From Streptomyces atratus (lineage in GTDB: Bacteria; Actinomycetota; Actinomycetes; Streptomycetales; Streptomycetaceae): DNA of 64,000 bases. The first letter of the stretch is position 1. Every line of letters begins with the position of its first letter. The notes under the pieces were generated by a model. It did not search any database. It was not told the DNA's origin and was given only the letters and a program-made list of their open reading frames with translations. The stretch spans positions 108,719 through 172,718 of the forward strand of contig NZ_FPJO01000015.1 in assembly GCF_900119365.1 (NCBI RefSeq), given 5' to 3'. Below, one piece after another: positions 41,253 through 53,761 of this stretch. The position numbers were made by a program, and so were the translations under genes.

Positions 41253-42701
<1,449 letters not shown>

Positions 42702-42728
42702 GGGGCTCCTGTGGTGTGGGTGGGGTCG

Positions 42729-43741
<1,013 letters not shown>

Positions 43742-43745
<4 letters not shown>

Positions 43746-44749
43746 GAGCCGGTCTCCCTGTCGTCCGTACCGCGTGCCGCGGATGCGCGCGTCACGGGGG
43801 TGAAGCCGACCCGCATCCGGACCTTCCGGGACGCGCCGGTCTCCGTGCGCAGGCGCGGGTTGACGAACTCGTCGATCCCGAAGTTGATCAGGGCGAGCGA
43901 CATGCCGAGCAGGGCGATGCAGAGCCCGGCGGGGACGAACCACCACCAGGCGCCCTGGGCGAGGGCCTGGTTGGACTGCGCCCAGAACAGGACGGTCCCC
44001 CAGTTCCAGTCGGAGATGTCGGCGACGCCGATGAAGGCGAGGGTGATCTCGGAGAGGATCGCGAAGATCACGGTGGAGACGAAGCCGGAGGCGATGACGG
44101 CCGTCAGATTGGGGAGCACCTCGAAGAAGATGATCCGCCAGGTCGATTCGCCGGTGGCGCGGGCCGCCTCGACGTAGTCCCGGCGGCGCAGCGAGAGCGT
44201 CTGGGCGCGCAGCACCCGCGCTCCCCAGGCCCAGGAGGTGAGGGCGATGACGGCGGCGATCAGGATGTCGCCCGCGTCGGAGACGAAGCTGGCGATGATG
44301 ATGATCAGCGGCAGCCCCGGGATGACCAGGAAGACGTTGGAGAGCAGCGAGAGCAGTTCGTCGGCGGTGCCGCCGAGGAAGCCGGCGCTGACCCCGATCA
44401 CTACGGAGAGGACCGTCGCGAGTATCCCCGCGACGAAGCCGACGACCAGGACTCCCCGGGTGCCGACGAGGATCTGCGAGAGCACGTCCTGACCGGTCTG
44501 TGTGGTGCCGAACCAGTGGGCACCGGAGGGCGGCTGGAGCAGTTGGTCGCTCATGGTGTCGGGGTCGTACGGGGCGATCCACGGTCCGACGACCGCGATC
44601 ACGACGAAGAAGGCGAGGATCCCGAGGCCGATGACGGTCTTGCGGCCGCGCAGCAGGCGCATCCCGCGTCTGCTGCGCGCCCGGGTACCGGCCGGATCGT
44701 CGGTCCCGGCCGGGCCGGTCACGGCGGCCTCGGTGGCGGTGGTGGCCAT
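43742..44749 (-). CDS. Opp/Dpp-type ABC transporter permease (C subunit)
   Basis: This 335-aa permease starts with a hydrophilic N-terminus, then TM1 (VIGLGILAFFVVIAVVGPWIAPYDP), the classic N-terminal segment of DppC-like permeases, and HWFGTTQTGQDVLSQIL. Five further TM segments and the EAA-type loop (DYVEAARATGESTWRIIFFEVLPN) follow. It lies 3 bp after the partner permease and overlaps the ATPase gene by 4 nt. It forms the membrane channel with the B-type permease. Confidence 0.93.
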
Positions 44750-44752
44750 TTC

Positions 44753-45733
44753 CTAGGCCTCCCTTCGGGTACGGGGGTCGAGGACCATGTAGAGGACGTC
44801 GGCGAGGAGGTTCGCCGCGAGGACGGAGAGCGTGATGATCAGGAAGACGCCCTGCATCAGGGGGTAGTCCTTGGCGCCCACGGCCTGGAAGAGCTGGTAG
44901 CCGATGCCGGGGTAGGAGAAGACCATCTCCACCAGCAGGGTGCCGCCGACGATGAAGCCGAGTGAGAGGGCGAAGCCGGAGATGTTGGGGAGGATCGCGT
45001 TGCGTGCCGCGTACCCGAACATCACCCGGCGCTCGGATAGCCCCTTGGCCTGGGCGACCATGACGTAGTCCTCCGAGGACACCGTCACCATCATGTTCCG
45101 CATGCCGAGGATCCAGCCGGCCACGGCGCTGAGCACGATGGTGAGGCCCGGCAGCGCCCCGTGGTAGAGCGCGCTGGAGACGAACGGCCAGTCGAAGGCG
45201 GGCACGAGCGAGCTGTCGTAGCCCCCGGCGGCCGGGAAGAGCGGCCACTTCACGGCGAACAGGGCGATGGCGATGAGCCCCAGCCAGAAGTACGGGATGG
45301 CCGAGATGAAGGTGGTGACGGGCAGCAGGCTGTCCATCCAGGAGCCGCGCCGCCAGCCGGTGAAGACTCCGATGCCGGTGCCGAGCAGGAAGCTGATCAG
45401 TGTGGTGATGCCCACGAGCGCGAGCGTCCACGGCAACGACTGGGCGATCACCTCGCTGACCGGCGTCGGGAAGAAGGTGAAGGAGAGCCCGAGGTCGCCG
45501 TCGAGCAGATGCGACCAGTAGTCGGTGTACTGCTGCCAGAGCGACTGCTGCTCGTCGAGGCCGAAGAGCGCCTTGAGCGAGTCGACGGCGCCGGTGTCGA
45601 GCCGGCCCTGGAAGCGGGCGAGCAGCGCCTGGACCGGGTCGCCCGGCATCATGCGCGGGATCAGGAAGTTGATGGTGATGGCCGCCCAGGCGGTGACCAG
45701 GTAGAAGGCGAGCCGTTGCAGCAGGTATTTCAC
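44753..45733 (-). CDS. Opp/Dpp-type ABC transporter permease (B subunit)
   Basis: This 326-aa permease starts at GTG 45733 (VKYLLQRLAFYLVTAWAAI), which overlaps the preceding ATPase stop as GTGA; the longer frame is not needed. The N-terminal TM is followed by NFLIPRMMPGDP, the hallmark of the B-type permease. The EAA loop is YVMVAQAKGLSERRVMFGYAARNAILP. Six TM segments in total. Confidence 0.93.
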   Translation of the reverse strand: MKYLLQRLAFYLVTAWAAITINFLIPRMMPGDPVQALLARFQGRLDTGAVDSLKALFGLDEQQSLWQQYTDYWSHLLDGDLGLSFTFFPTPVSEVIAQSLPWTLALVGITTLISFLLGTGIGVFTGWRRGSWMDSLLPVTTFISAIPYFWLGLIAIALFAVKWPLFPAAGGYDSSLVPAFDWPFVSSALYHGALPGLTIVLSAVAGWILGMRNMMVTVSSEDYVMVAQAKGLSERRVMFGYAARNAILPNISGFALSLGFIVGGTLLVEMVFSYPGIGYQLFQAVGAKDYPLMQGVFLIITLSVLAANLLADVLYMVLDPRTRREA

Positions 45734-46788
45734 GCCGCGCTTTCCTTCCGGGGCTCGTGGCGGGCTTCCCCGCCGTCCGCGTACAGCCAGCAGGCCGCCC
45801 ACTGGCCGCCTTCGAGGTCGAAGCGGGGCGGCGCCTCGGTGCGGCAGCGCGCCATGGCCTTCGGGCAGCGGGGGTGGAAGCGGCAGCCCGGGGGCGGGGC
45901 GATCAGCGAGGGCGGTTCGCCGCTGCCGGTCTCCTCCTGCTCCGCCTCGGCGACCACCCGGTCCGGGTCGGGCGCCGAGGCGATGAGGAGCTGGGTGTAG
46001 GGGTGGGCGGGGTGCTGGGTGACGGTCTCGCTCTCCCCGCCCTCGACGATCCGGCCCGCGTACATCACCAGCGTCGTGTCCGCGAAGTAGCGGGCCGACG
46101 CGATGTCGTGGGTGATGTAGAGGACCGCCAGGCTCAGCCGGTCCTTGAGGTCCTTCAGCAGGTTGAGCACGCCGAGCCGGATAGACACGTCCAGCATCGA
46201 GACGGGCTCGTCGGCGAGCAGCACCTGGGGATCGGCGCCGAGTGCGCGGGCGATGGCCACGCGTTGGCGCTGTCCGCCCGACAGCTCGTGCGGGAACCGG
46301 TCCAGGTACTGGTGCGCGGGGGTCAGCTGGACCCGGTCGAGCAGCGCGGTCAGGTTCTCCTCCAGCTCCGCCTCGCCGCTGCCCGCCCGGCCGTGGATCC
46401 GCAGGGCCCGGGTGAGGTGGTAGCGCACGGTGTGCACCGGGTTCAGCGAGGCGAACGGGTCCTGGAAGATGAGCTGGACCCGGCGTACGTAGGCGCGGAA
46501 GGACCGGCCCCCTCCGGCCTTCACGGGCGCGCCGTCCAGCCGGATCTCACCGGCGGTGAGCGGATGGAGCCGGGCGAGCAGTCCGGCGACGGTGGACTTC
46601 CCGGAGCCCGACTCCCCCACCAGCGCCGTGACGGTGCCGCGCCGCAGTTCCAGCGAGACGTCGTCGACGGCGTGGACGGTACGGCGTCTGCCCGTGACGA
46701 GGTCGCGTCCGGTGCGGCGTACGGGGAAGTGCTTGGTGACGGAGCGTGCTTCGAGCACGACGTGGTTCGGTGCGGGCTGATTCGACAT
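45730..46788 (-). CDS. Opp/Dpp-type ABC transporter ATPase (F subunit)
   Basis: This 352-aa ATPase has Walker A GESGSGKST, signature LSGGQRQRV, Walker B LLADEPVSMLD, and the C-terminal Cys-containing extension (CRFHPRCPKAMARC). It energises the transporter with the D subunit. The gene order binding protein, F, B, C, D is unusual compared with the classical A-B-C-D-F order but common in actinobacterial sugar-type clusters. Confidence 0.92.
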   Translation of the reverse strand: MSNQPAPNHVVLEARSVTKHFPVRRTGRDLVTGRRRTVHAVDDVSLELRRGTVTALVGESGSGKSTVAGLLARLHPLTAGEIRLDGAPVKAGGGRSFRAYVRRVQLIFQDPFASLNPVHTVRYHLTRALRIHGRAGSGEAELEENLTALLDRVQLTPAHQYLDRFPHELSGGQRQRVAIARALGADPQVLLADEPVSMLDVSIRLGVLNLLKDLKDRLSLAVLYITHDIASARYFADTTLVMYAGRIVEGGESETVTQHPAHPYTQLLIASAPDPDRVVAEAEQEETGSGEPPSLIAPPPGCRFHPRCPKAMARCRTEAPPRFDLEGGQWAACWLYADGGEARHEPRKESAA

Positions 46789-46818
46789 GGCCGTTCCCTG
46801 TGTCCCGTGTCCCTGGCT

Positions 46819-48492
46819 CTACTTGGCGGGTTCGAGCTTCAGCACGATCTGGAGTGCGGACGGCTGGGTGTGCTGCGGCGGGGCGTACGGATCGGCCTCG
46901 CTGGGCCAGCCCACCCAGTTCTTCGTGGAGTACTCGGCTCCGATGGGGGCGGCGGCCGTCGGGATCATCGGCGCCTGCTCGACCATGATCTTCTGGAGGG
47001 TGTTCATGGCCGCGGTGCGGGCGGAGTCCTCGGTGGCGCCCGCGAAGTCCTTGAGCGCCTCGGTGGCCTCGTCGTTCTTGAAGCGGCCGAAGTTGCCGAG
47101 CTGGGACGCCTTGCCGACGGGCTGGAGCAGCGCGCCGTCCATGATGTTCTGGTACATGTCGTACGGGGTGGCGCCACTGTTGGTCCAGTGCAGGGTGGCG
47201 TCGAAGTTGCCGTTGGCGACGTCCGCGCCCCAGGCCTCCGCCGTCTGCGTCTTGACCTTGGCCTCGATGCCGAGCTGCTTGATGTTGTCCTTGATGATGG
47301 CGAGACCGGTGATGTAGTCGTTCCAGCCGGCCGGGTCGGTGAGGGTGAGCTTCACCGGCTTGCCGTCCGGGTCCTTCAGTACGCCGCCGCTGAGCTCGAA
47401 CCCGGCCTCGGCGAGCACCTTCTTGGCGCCCGCCACGTCGGGTGCGGTGGTGGCGCTCTTGTACTCGGGGGCGAGGAAGGACTCACCGGCGGGCAGCGGG
47501 ATTCCGGTCGGGTTGGTGATCTCCGGGTAGAGGGTGGCCTCGGCCTGGGTGTAGATCGCCTTTCGGTCGACGACCATCGCCATGGCCCTGCGCAGCGCCG
47601 GGTTGTCGAAGGGCTTGCGGGCGGTGTTGAACCAGAGTCCGTGGACGCCGAGCCCGGAGGGGAACCACAGCTTGTGGTTCTTCGGGTCCTTGGCGATGAA
47701 CAGCTGCTTGTAGTTGGGCATGAAGACGAACGACCACTCGACCTTGCCGTTCGCCAGTGCCGTGGTCGCCGCGCTGTTGTCGTTGTACGCGGTGTAACGC
47801 AGCTCCTTGACCTCGGTCCGGCCCTTCCAGTAGCTGGGCGTGGCGGTCAGCGTGGTGGTCTGCGGGGTGAACGTCTTCAGCTTGTACGGGCCCGAGCCGA
47901 CGGGTGTGCGGTTGGGCCAGGTCTCGGGGTTCTTGACGCCCTGCCAGATGTGCTTGGGCACGATGAACTGCTGGATGATCTTGTTCTGGTTGACGTACTG
48001 GGACTCCTTGAAGGTCAGCTCGACCTGCTTGCCCCGCACCGCGATCCCGTCGAACGGGATGCCGTTGCCGTTCAGCGCCGGGTGCTTCTTCAGGAGCTCG
48101 AAGGTGTACGCGACGTCGTCGGCGGTCAGCGGCTTGCCGTCGGCCCACTTGGCCTTGGGGTCGAGAGTGAAAGTGACCTCGGTGAAGTTGGACTCCCACT
48201 TCCAGTCGGTCGCCAGCCACGGGGCGGCCTTGTCCGCGGGCCGGATCTGGTTCGTCATGGCGAGGGGCTCGTAGATCATGAAGCGGTAGCCGAGCGTGGC
48301 GCCCGCCGAGGTGCTGAGGAACGGGTTGCTGTTGTCGGTCTGCGGCCCGTCCGGCTTGCCCAGGTTCAGCACGCCAGAGGCGCCGCCCCCTTTGTTGGCA
48401 CCCGAGTTGGCGGACGAGCAACCGGCGGCGAGCAGGACCGCCGCGGTGGCGATCGAGAGCGCTCTCAAGGTGGCGTGACATCGTGCGGACAT
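46819..48492 (-). CDS. Family-5 solute-binding lipoprotein for beta-glucosides
   Basis: This 557-aa lipoprotein has a signal peptide ending LLAAGC (Cys25) and the SBP_bac_5 fold: GYRFMIYEPLAMTN, FTLDPKAKWADGKPLTADDV (family signature) and a late WVGWPSEADPYAPP. Family 5 binds peptides but also oligosaccharides, for example laminaribiose and cellobiose in Thermotoga. With a GH1 enzyme and a LacI regulator in the same cluster the ligand is probably a beta-glucooligosaccharide (inference). ATG 48492 has TGGAG upstream. Codons 9-13 contain a 12-bp operator-like palindrome. Confidence 0.9.
   Translation of the reverse strand: MSARCHATLRALSIATAAVLLAAGCSSANSGANKGGGASGVLNLGKPDGPQTDNSNPFLSTSAGATLGYRFMIYEPLAMTNQIRPADKAAPWLATDWKWESNFTEVTFTLDPKAKWADGKPLTADDVAYTFELLKKHPALNGNGIPFDGIAVRGKQVELTFKESQYVNQNKIIQQFIVPKHIWQGVKNPETWPNRTPVGSGPYKLKTFTPQTTTLTATPSYWKGRTEVKELRYTAYNDNSAATTALANGKVEWSFVFMPNYKQLFIAKDPKNHKLWFPSGLGVHGLWFNTARKPFDNPALRRAMAMVVDRKAIYTQAEATLYPEITNPTGIPLPAGESFLAPEYKSATTAPDVAGAKKVLAEAGFELSGGVLKDPDGKPVKLTLTDPAGWNDYITGLAIIKDNIKQLGIEAKVKTQTAEAWGADVANGNFDATLHWTNSGATPYDMYQNIMDGALLQPVGKASQLGNFGRFKNDEATEALKDFAGATEDSARTAAMNTLQKIMVEQAPMIPTAAAPIGAEYSTKNWVGWPSEADPYAPPQHTQPSALQIVLKLEPAK
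48455..48466. promoter_or_regulatory. LacI-type operator inside the binding-protein gene start
   Basis: GAGAGCGCTCTC is a perfect 12-bp palindrome over codons 9-13 of the binding-protein gene. The same core is in the 16-bp palindrome before GH64 (32281-32296). Operators inside the first codons occur in Streptomyces sugar genes. Confidence 0.55.
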
Positions 48493-48566
48493 GGCGACTC
48501 CAGGAGGGAGGTTCGGGAGGCTCTGGGGGTGAGGAGGGGCAGGCGGCCGGGGTTTCGGCCGGACCG

Positions 48567-49541
<975 letters not shown>

Positions 49542-49601
49542 CGGGGCCTCCGGGGCAAGGCATGACAGGGCGTCGAACCGGATGGTGCGACCGGTACCGC
49601 A

Positions 49602-49619
49602 ACCGGTTCCGGAACCGGT
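49602..49619. promoter_or_regulatory. 18-bp palindrome upstream of lacI gene
   Basis: ACCGGTTCCGGAACCGGT is a perfect palindrome flanked on both sides by further ACCGGTACCG copies. It is a candidate operator for autoregulation or for a second regulator. It differs from the GAGAGCGCTCTC core. Confidence 0.5.
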
Positions 49620-50179
49620 ACCGGCGTTGCGGCGTGAGTTAACCCCGCCGGAACAGTGCCGTCAATACTTCACGCCGACATTGGTCCGTACCCATCCCGC
49701 ACTCCACCTTCCGACCCATCTCCCCTGCAGACAGGGCAAGTTGCGTGTTCACCCTCTGAACGCACACCCTCCCCTCGCGGCTGCGCGGCAGCACTTCCCT
49801 CCCGGCCCCGGCCGCAAGCTCGACGGCGCTGATCAGGCCGGGCCGGACGGCTTGGCACCAAGCAGCTCCGGCGCTTCCTCCCAACGGAAGCCGTCGACTC
49901 CGTCACCGGCCGTGAGGGCGTGGGGCTCTCGCACCTTCCCGGACTACGGGCTGGGCTGATCACTCATGCGGGCTCCCGGTCAACGACTGAGGCGGTGCGA
50001 CTCAGGCAGCGTACGGCGGCGGTATCGGGCTGCTCTGTCAGCAACCCAACTCCCCACTGCCGGACTACGGGCGTCCTGGCCAAGCCAATCGCGAACTTCA
50101 CTGGAACCAGGAGAAATTCCTCGCAGTCTCAGCGCGGTAGCGTCGTTCGACAAGGTCGATGGAGAGGAAGCACGCAGCC
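49620..50179. other. Gene-poor stretch with a small coding remnant
   Basis: No credible complete gene. On the minus strand, 49835-49930 reads VREPHALTAGDGVDGFRWEE, continuing APELLGAKPSGPA and a stop. This looks like the C-terminal end of a lost gene of unknown family. The rest includes the promoter of the HAD gene at 50180. Base composition is lower in GC than the flanks. Confidence 0.4.
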
Positions 50180-50848
50180 ATGCAGAAGCCCGCTGGTACC
50201 GCCGATCGCCAAGCCCTGCGTGGGCTCATCCTGGACTTCGCCGGAGTACTTACCGCTGATCCGGACCCAACGCACCGTTCATGGGCCGAATCCGAAGGGC
50301 TTCACCCGGAAGCGTGGGGTGCCACCCTCAACGACTCCCCTGACGGGCGACGCCTGTACTCAGCACTGGAGATCGGACAGCTCGGACAGGCCGAGTGGAA
50401 CGCGAAAACGGCCGCCTTGCTCGGCGCGGGCATCGATCCGACGAACTTGATGGGCCGTGCCTGGTCGAAGGTGCCAGCGGCACAGCGCATGGCGGCACTC
50501 GCACGTGCTGCCAAGGAAGCGGGATACCGGCTGGCCCTCCTGTCGAACAGCTTCGGTCTGGATCCGTTCAACCCGTATGAGCATGTCGGCATCTGGGATC
50601 TGTTCGACGTGCACGTCATCTCGGAAGCGGTCGGCCTGGCGAAGCCGGACCCGGCCATCTACCAGCTAACGCTTGACCGCCTCGACCTCCCCGGAGAGGC
50701 ATGCGTGTTCGTCGACGACCATCCGGTGAACCTTCCGCCCGCCGAGGCCTTCGGTATCGCCACGGTCCTCGCAATGGACGAGGACGACACAGTCGCCGAG
50801 TTGGAGTGCCTGCTCGGGGTGACTGCTGCCGTATCCGTACGAGGCTGA
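50180..50848 (+). CDS. HAD-family hydrolase with variant motif I
   Basis: This 222-aa HAD-IA type protein has motif I ILDFAGVLT (the second catalytic Asp replaced by Ala), motif II LLSNSFG, motif III Lys in GLAKPDPAIY and motif IV VFVDDHPVN. The variant motif I resembles the DFGGVL subgroup, where the second acidic residue is also missing, so activity may be weak or specialised. ATG 50180 is preceded by GGAGAGGAAG. Immediately downstream is an XRE regulator on the same strand; HAD plus XRE/phosphotransferase groups recur in Streptomyces accessory regions. Confidence 0.8.
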   Translation: MQKPAGTADRQALRGLILDFAGVLTADPDPTHRSWAESEGLHPEAWGATLNDSPDGRRLYSALEIGQLGQAEWNAKTAALLGAGIDPTNLMGRAWSKVPAAQRMAALARAAKEAGYRLALLSNSFGLDPFNPYEHVGIWDLFDVHVISEAVGLAKPDPAIYQLTLDRLDLPGEACVFVDDHPVNLPPAEAFGIATVLAMDEDDTVAELECLLGVTAAVSVRG

Positions 50849-50950
50849 CCTCAGCTGCATCGCCAACTCCTTCGTCCGCAAGGGGTGTCGGCATTGCACC
50901 GGAAATCGGTACGGTCCACCCCTGGCGGACCAGAAGGGGAAGTGGCTCTC

Positions 50951-52153
50951 ATGCAATGGTCGGAGTACACCACCGCGGAACGGCTCAAAGCTCTCCGCAA
51001 CGGCATGACACAGGAGCAGTTGGCCGAGGCCGCCGACGTATCTGTCGGCGTTGTCCGAAAGCTGGAGCGCGGCGGCACTGCTTCCCTCCCCTCTTTGTTG
51101 TCCATCGCTACCGCCCTCGGCACCGACATCGCCGTGCTCTATGGGCAGCAGGCGCCCCGCCGCTCCATGAACCGTGACGAACGGGCGGCCCTGCGCACTC
51201 TTTCCGCCGCGACCCACGACGCCGCCATCGGTATCCCTGTCGAAACCGAGCCGGGCACGGTCGACGAGCTACGGGCCGTCGTCCAGCGTGCCGATGCGGC
51301 CTACTGGGCGGGGCGGTACGCCGAGCTGGGCGCGTTGCTCGGCGCGCTGTTACCCGAGGCACGCGTACGTTACGACACCTCGGACACCCACGAGAAGGAG
51401 GCCGCGGCCGGCGTTCTGGTCGATGCCTTTCAGACCGCCGGAATGGCCGCAAACATCTGGGGCTCACGCGACCTCGCGTACGCAGCACTCACCTACGGCC
51501 GCCAGATCGCTGTGCAAGCAGGTGACGATCTGCGTGACGCCCATCTCGCTGCCACCACAGCATGGGTCAACCTCCGTGATGGGCGGACCGCGCAGGGGTT
51601 CTCGCTGGCTGCCGCGCAGGCTGACCGGATCGAGCCGAAGATGTCGGAGCACGACCCCGATCGGCTTTCGGTGTACGGGCAGCTCGTCATCAACGCTGCT
51701 GTGGCCGCGTCTCGCGGCGGTTCCTCGCCGGAGGCTGCCCGCGAGTACCTGTCCCAGGCCCATGCCGTCGGGGCCCGTCTCGGCACCGAACACGCCCGTG
51801 GACGGCATTCCCAGCCCTACGGCCCCCTCTACGCCGCCACGCAAGCCATGAGCATCGCCGTTGCCCTCGGCGACACTTCGGGGGCACTGCAGCTCATGGA
51901 CACAGTCAAGCTGGACGACACCGTCCCCCTGGCCACCCGGGCCCGATACGGCCTCGATGTCGCCCTGACCCATGTGTCATGCCGTCGGTGGGAGCGGGCC
52001 GCCAGCACCCTCGAAGACGTCTGTGCCATGGCGCCCGGGTGGGTGCAGCATCAGATGCTGCCCGGGGTGATCATTTCCCGCCTCGCCGGCGTATCCGTCA
52101 GCCGCCTGCGCGGACTCGCCCACGCCGCAGGAGTACCCCTCGGCGCCAGCTGA
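50951..52153 (+). CDS. XRE-family regulator with TPR-like C-terminal domain
   Basis: This 400-aa protein has an HTH near the start (RLKALRNGMTQEQLAEAADVSVGVVRKLERG). A long helical region of TPR character follows (DAAYWAGRYAELGALLGALLP, SPEAAREYLSQAHAVG, WERAASTLEDVCAMAPG). The architecture is like SARP-independent XRE/TPR regulators frequent in Streptomyces. Codon 134 (51350) is TTA, so it should be bldA-dependent. ATG 50951 is preferred because the HTH then begins at residue 11. Its 3' end runs directly into a glycosyltransferase fragment. Confidence 0.82.
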   Translation: MQWSEYTTAERLKALRNGMTQEQLAEAADVSVGVVRKLERGGTASLPSLLSIATALGTDIAVLYGQQAPRRSMNRDERAALRTLSAATHDAAIGIPVETEPGTVDELRAVVQRADAAYWAGRYAELGALLGALLPEARVRYDTSDTHEKEAAAGVLVDAFQTAGMAANIWGSRDLAYAALTYGRQIAVQAGDDLRDAHLAATTAWVNLRDGRTAQGFSLAAAQADRIEPKMSEHDPDRLSVYGQLVINAAVAASRGGSSPEAAREYLSQAHAVGARLGTEHARGRHSQPYGPLYAATQAMSIAVALGDTSGALQLMDTVKLDDTVPLATRARYGLDVALTHVSCRRWERAASTLEDVCAMAPGWVQHQMLPGVIISRLAGVSVSRLRGLAHAAGVPLGAS

Positions 52154-52154
52154 C

Positions 52155-52565
52155 TGCCACGACCCGTGGCAGCCGCGAGACGGCGAAGGTTGGTGGAACA
52201 CCGTCGACCAATTCGCCGCCTACCCCAACGTGACCTACGTGCCGAGGGTCTACGACGTGAGCCCCCTCTACCGCAGCCACCGACTCCTGCTGGTGCCGTC
52301 CGCGGTGGAGGATGCCTTCCCCCGGGTGATCGTCGAAGCAGCCCTGCACGGGACGCCGAGCATCGGCACCAACCGGGGCGGCATTCCTGAGGCCATCGGC
52401 GCCGGTGGAGTCGTCCTGCCCCACTCGGCCGGAGTCCAGGCTTGGGCGGACGCCGTCCGCACCGCCGACCTGAACACCCTCGGGGAGCAGGCCCACCGGT
52501 ACGCAGCCGGGTTCGCCCGGCCGCGTCTGCCCGACCTCGAAGCGTTGGGGCTCATCCCTCGGTGA
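52155..52565 (+). pseudogene. C-terminal fragment of a GT4-type glycosyltransferase
   Basis: From TGC 52155 the frame reads CHDPWQPRDGEGWW, FAAYPNVTYVPRVYDVSPLY, and then PSAVEDAFPRVIVEAALHG and GIPEAIGAGGVVLP, the nucleotide-sugar-binding C-lobe of GT-B (GT4-like) enzymes with its EX7E motif. The N-terminal lobe and a start codon are missing; it joins the end of the XRE gene within a few bases. Its stop overlaps the convergent phosphotransferase gene by 14 bp. Most likely a truncated remnant of a rearrangement. Confidence 0.65.
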
Positions 52566-53595
52566 AGGCATCCTCGACCTGACCGAGACGGTCGGTCCAC
52601 CAGTGCAGCAGGGCCTCGTCCGCAGTGAATAGCTCATCGAAGGAGAAGTCACCACGGTCGTAGTGGAACTCCAGCTGCCAGAAGTCCGTCATCCGCTTCC
52701 ACCACAGCCGCCGCACACCATCCGCCAGCGCTGACAATCCCAGCGGCACCACGGACCGGTAGCCACGGACGAACGCGGACACCCGCGCCAGATCGAACAC
52801 ACCGTCCACCCCGAACTGCACCTGTGCCGTCCGCGCGACTTCCTCTGCGTAAGGACGAACACCGACCCGATCCCAGTCCAGAACGGCGACGAGCTCCCCG
52901 CCCTCCCACAACAGATTCCGGTACTGGACATCACCGTGCGTCCACCCACAACTGCCGACAGGGGTCGTGTCCTGCGGCCTGCGGTCGGCGTGCTTGGCGA
53001 TCAACGCGCGACGATGTTCAAGAGAGGCCATCGCCGCCTCGTCGAACGAACTGCCTGCGCCGTTGGCACGGACCTCCGCAGACAGTCGCTCGGACTTCTG
53101 CACGGCCCGCTCGGGCGTCGTGACATCGGCAGTGATCGTCTCGGGCGCCATCGGCAACAGGCCTTGATCGCAGGCCCGCTTCAGACCCTCGTGCAGGCGT
53201 CCCAGGTGCGCACCCAGCGACGAGACCTGGGAGATGCTGAGTTCGACGCCTCGTAGGTGGGTACCGGTCATCCACGGAAACAGACACCAGACACCGCCGT
53301 CGACCTCGGCAACCAGCGCACCAGAGGCCGTGGCGACGGGCGCACTCACCGGGGCACCATCGGCAGCCAACGAACCGAGCATGCCCAGATTGCGGCTCAG
53401 CCGGCCGCGTGGCACGTCGGTGACCCTCTTGAGGGCGAACGTCGCGTCAGGAGTAGCCAGTCTCCAGTTCGCATTCATCAGCCCCTCGGGAAGGTAATGA
53501 AGCCCCTCCACCTTCCCGAGGCCGAAAGCATCAGTCAGCTCGGTGAGGATGTTGCCTGGAATCACGGTCCTGCCGGCCACGGTCGCATCAATCAC
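52552..53595 (-). CDS. Phosphotransferase of the APH/choline-kinase fold
   Basis: This 347-aa protein has LHYLPEGLMNANWRL as nucleotide loop, the Lys in FALKRVTDVPRG, the catalytic loop THGDVQYRNLLW (HGDxxxxN) and the metal Asp in VLDWDRVG. Such proteins phosphorylate small molecules such as aminoglycosides, homoserine or macrolides; the target is unknown. GTG 53595 is preferred over the longer frame because a good promoter places the transcription start at that codon. It is convergent with the glycosyltransferase fragment. Confidence 0.8.
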   Translation of the reverse strand: MIDATVAGRTVIPGNILTELTDAFGLGKVEGLHYLPEGLMNANWRLATPDATFALKRVTDVPRGRLSRNLGMLGSLAADGAPVSAPVATASGALVAEVDGGVWCLFPWMTGTHLRGVELSISQVSSLGAHLGRLHEGLKRACDQGLLPMAPETITADVTTPERAVQKSERLSAEVRANGAGSSFDEAAMASLEHRRALIAKHADRRPQDTTPVGSCGWTHGDVQYRNLLWEGGELVAVLDWDRVGVRPYAEEVARTAQVQFGVDGVFDLARVSAFVRGYRSVVPLGLSALADGVRRLWWKRMTDFWQLEFHYDRGDFSFDELFTADEALLHWWTDRLGQVEDAFTEG

Positions 53596-53602
53596 GCAGG
53601 AG

Positions 53603-53630
53603 ACGATACGACATCGGCTCGGCCTTGCAA
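53603..53630 (-). promoter_or_regulatory. Candidate leaderless promoter of the phosphotransferase gene
   Basis: -35 TTGCAA (53625-53630), 16-bp spacer, -10 TATCGT (53603-53608). The GTG start lies 7 nt after the -10, so the mRNA would begin at or next to the start codon. No Shine-Dalgarno is visible, which fits. Confidence 0.4.
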
Positions 53631-53761
53631 GGTCGAAACCGGATGCCCTGCCCTTGCATGAATCAGTCACTGACAGGCAGTGCCAAGATTTCACTCACGG
53701 GAAAGTGAGCCAGCCAACAGCACCCGCAGGAACAGAGCTAAGCAGGGAGAAGACGCGCATC

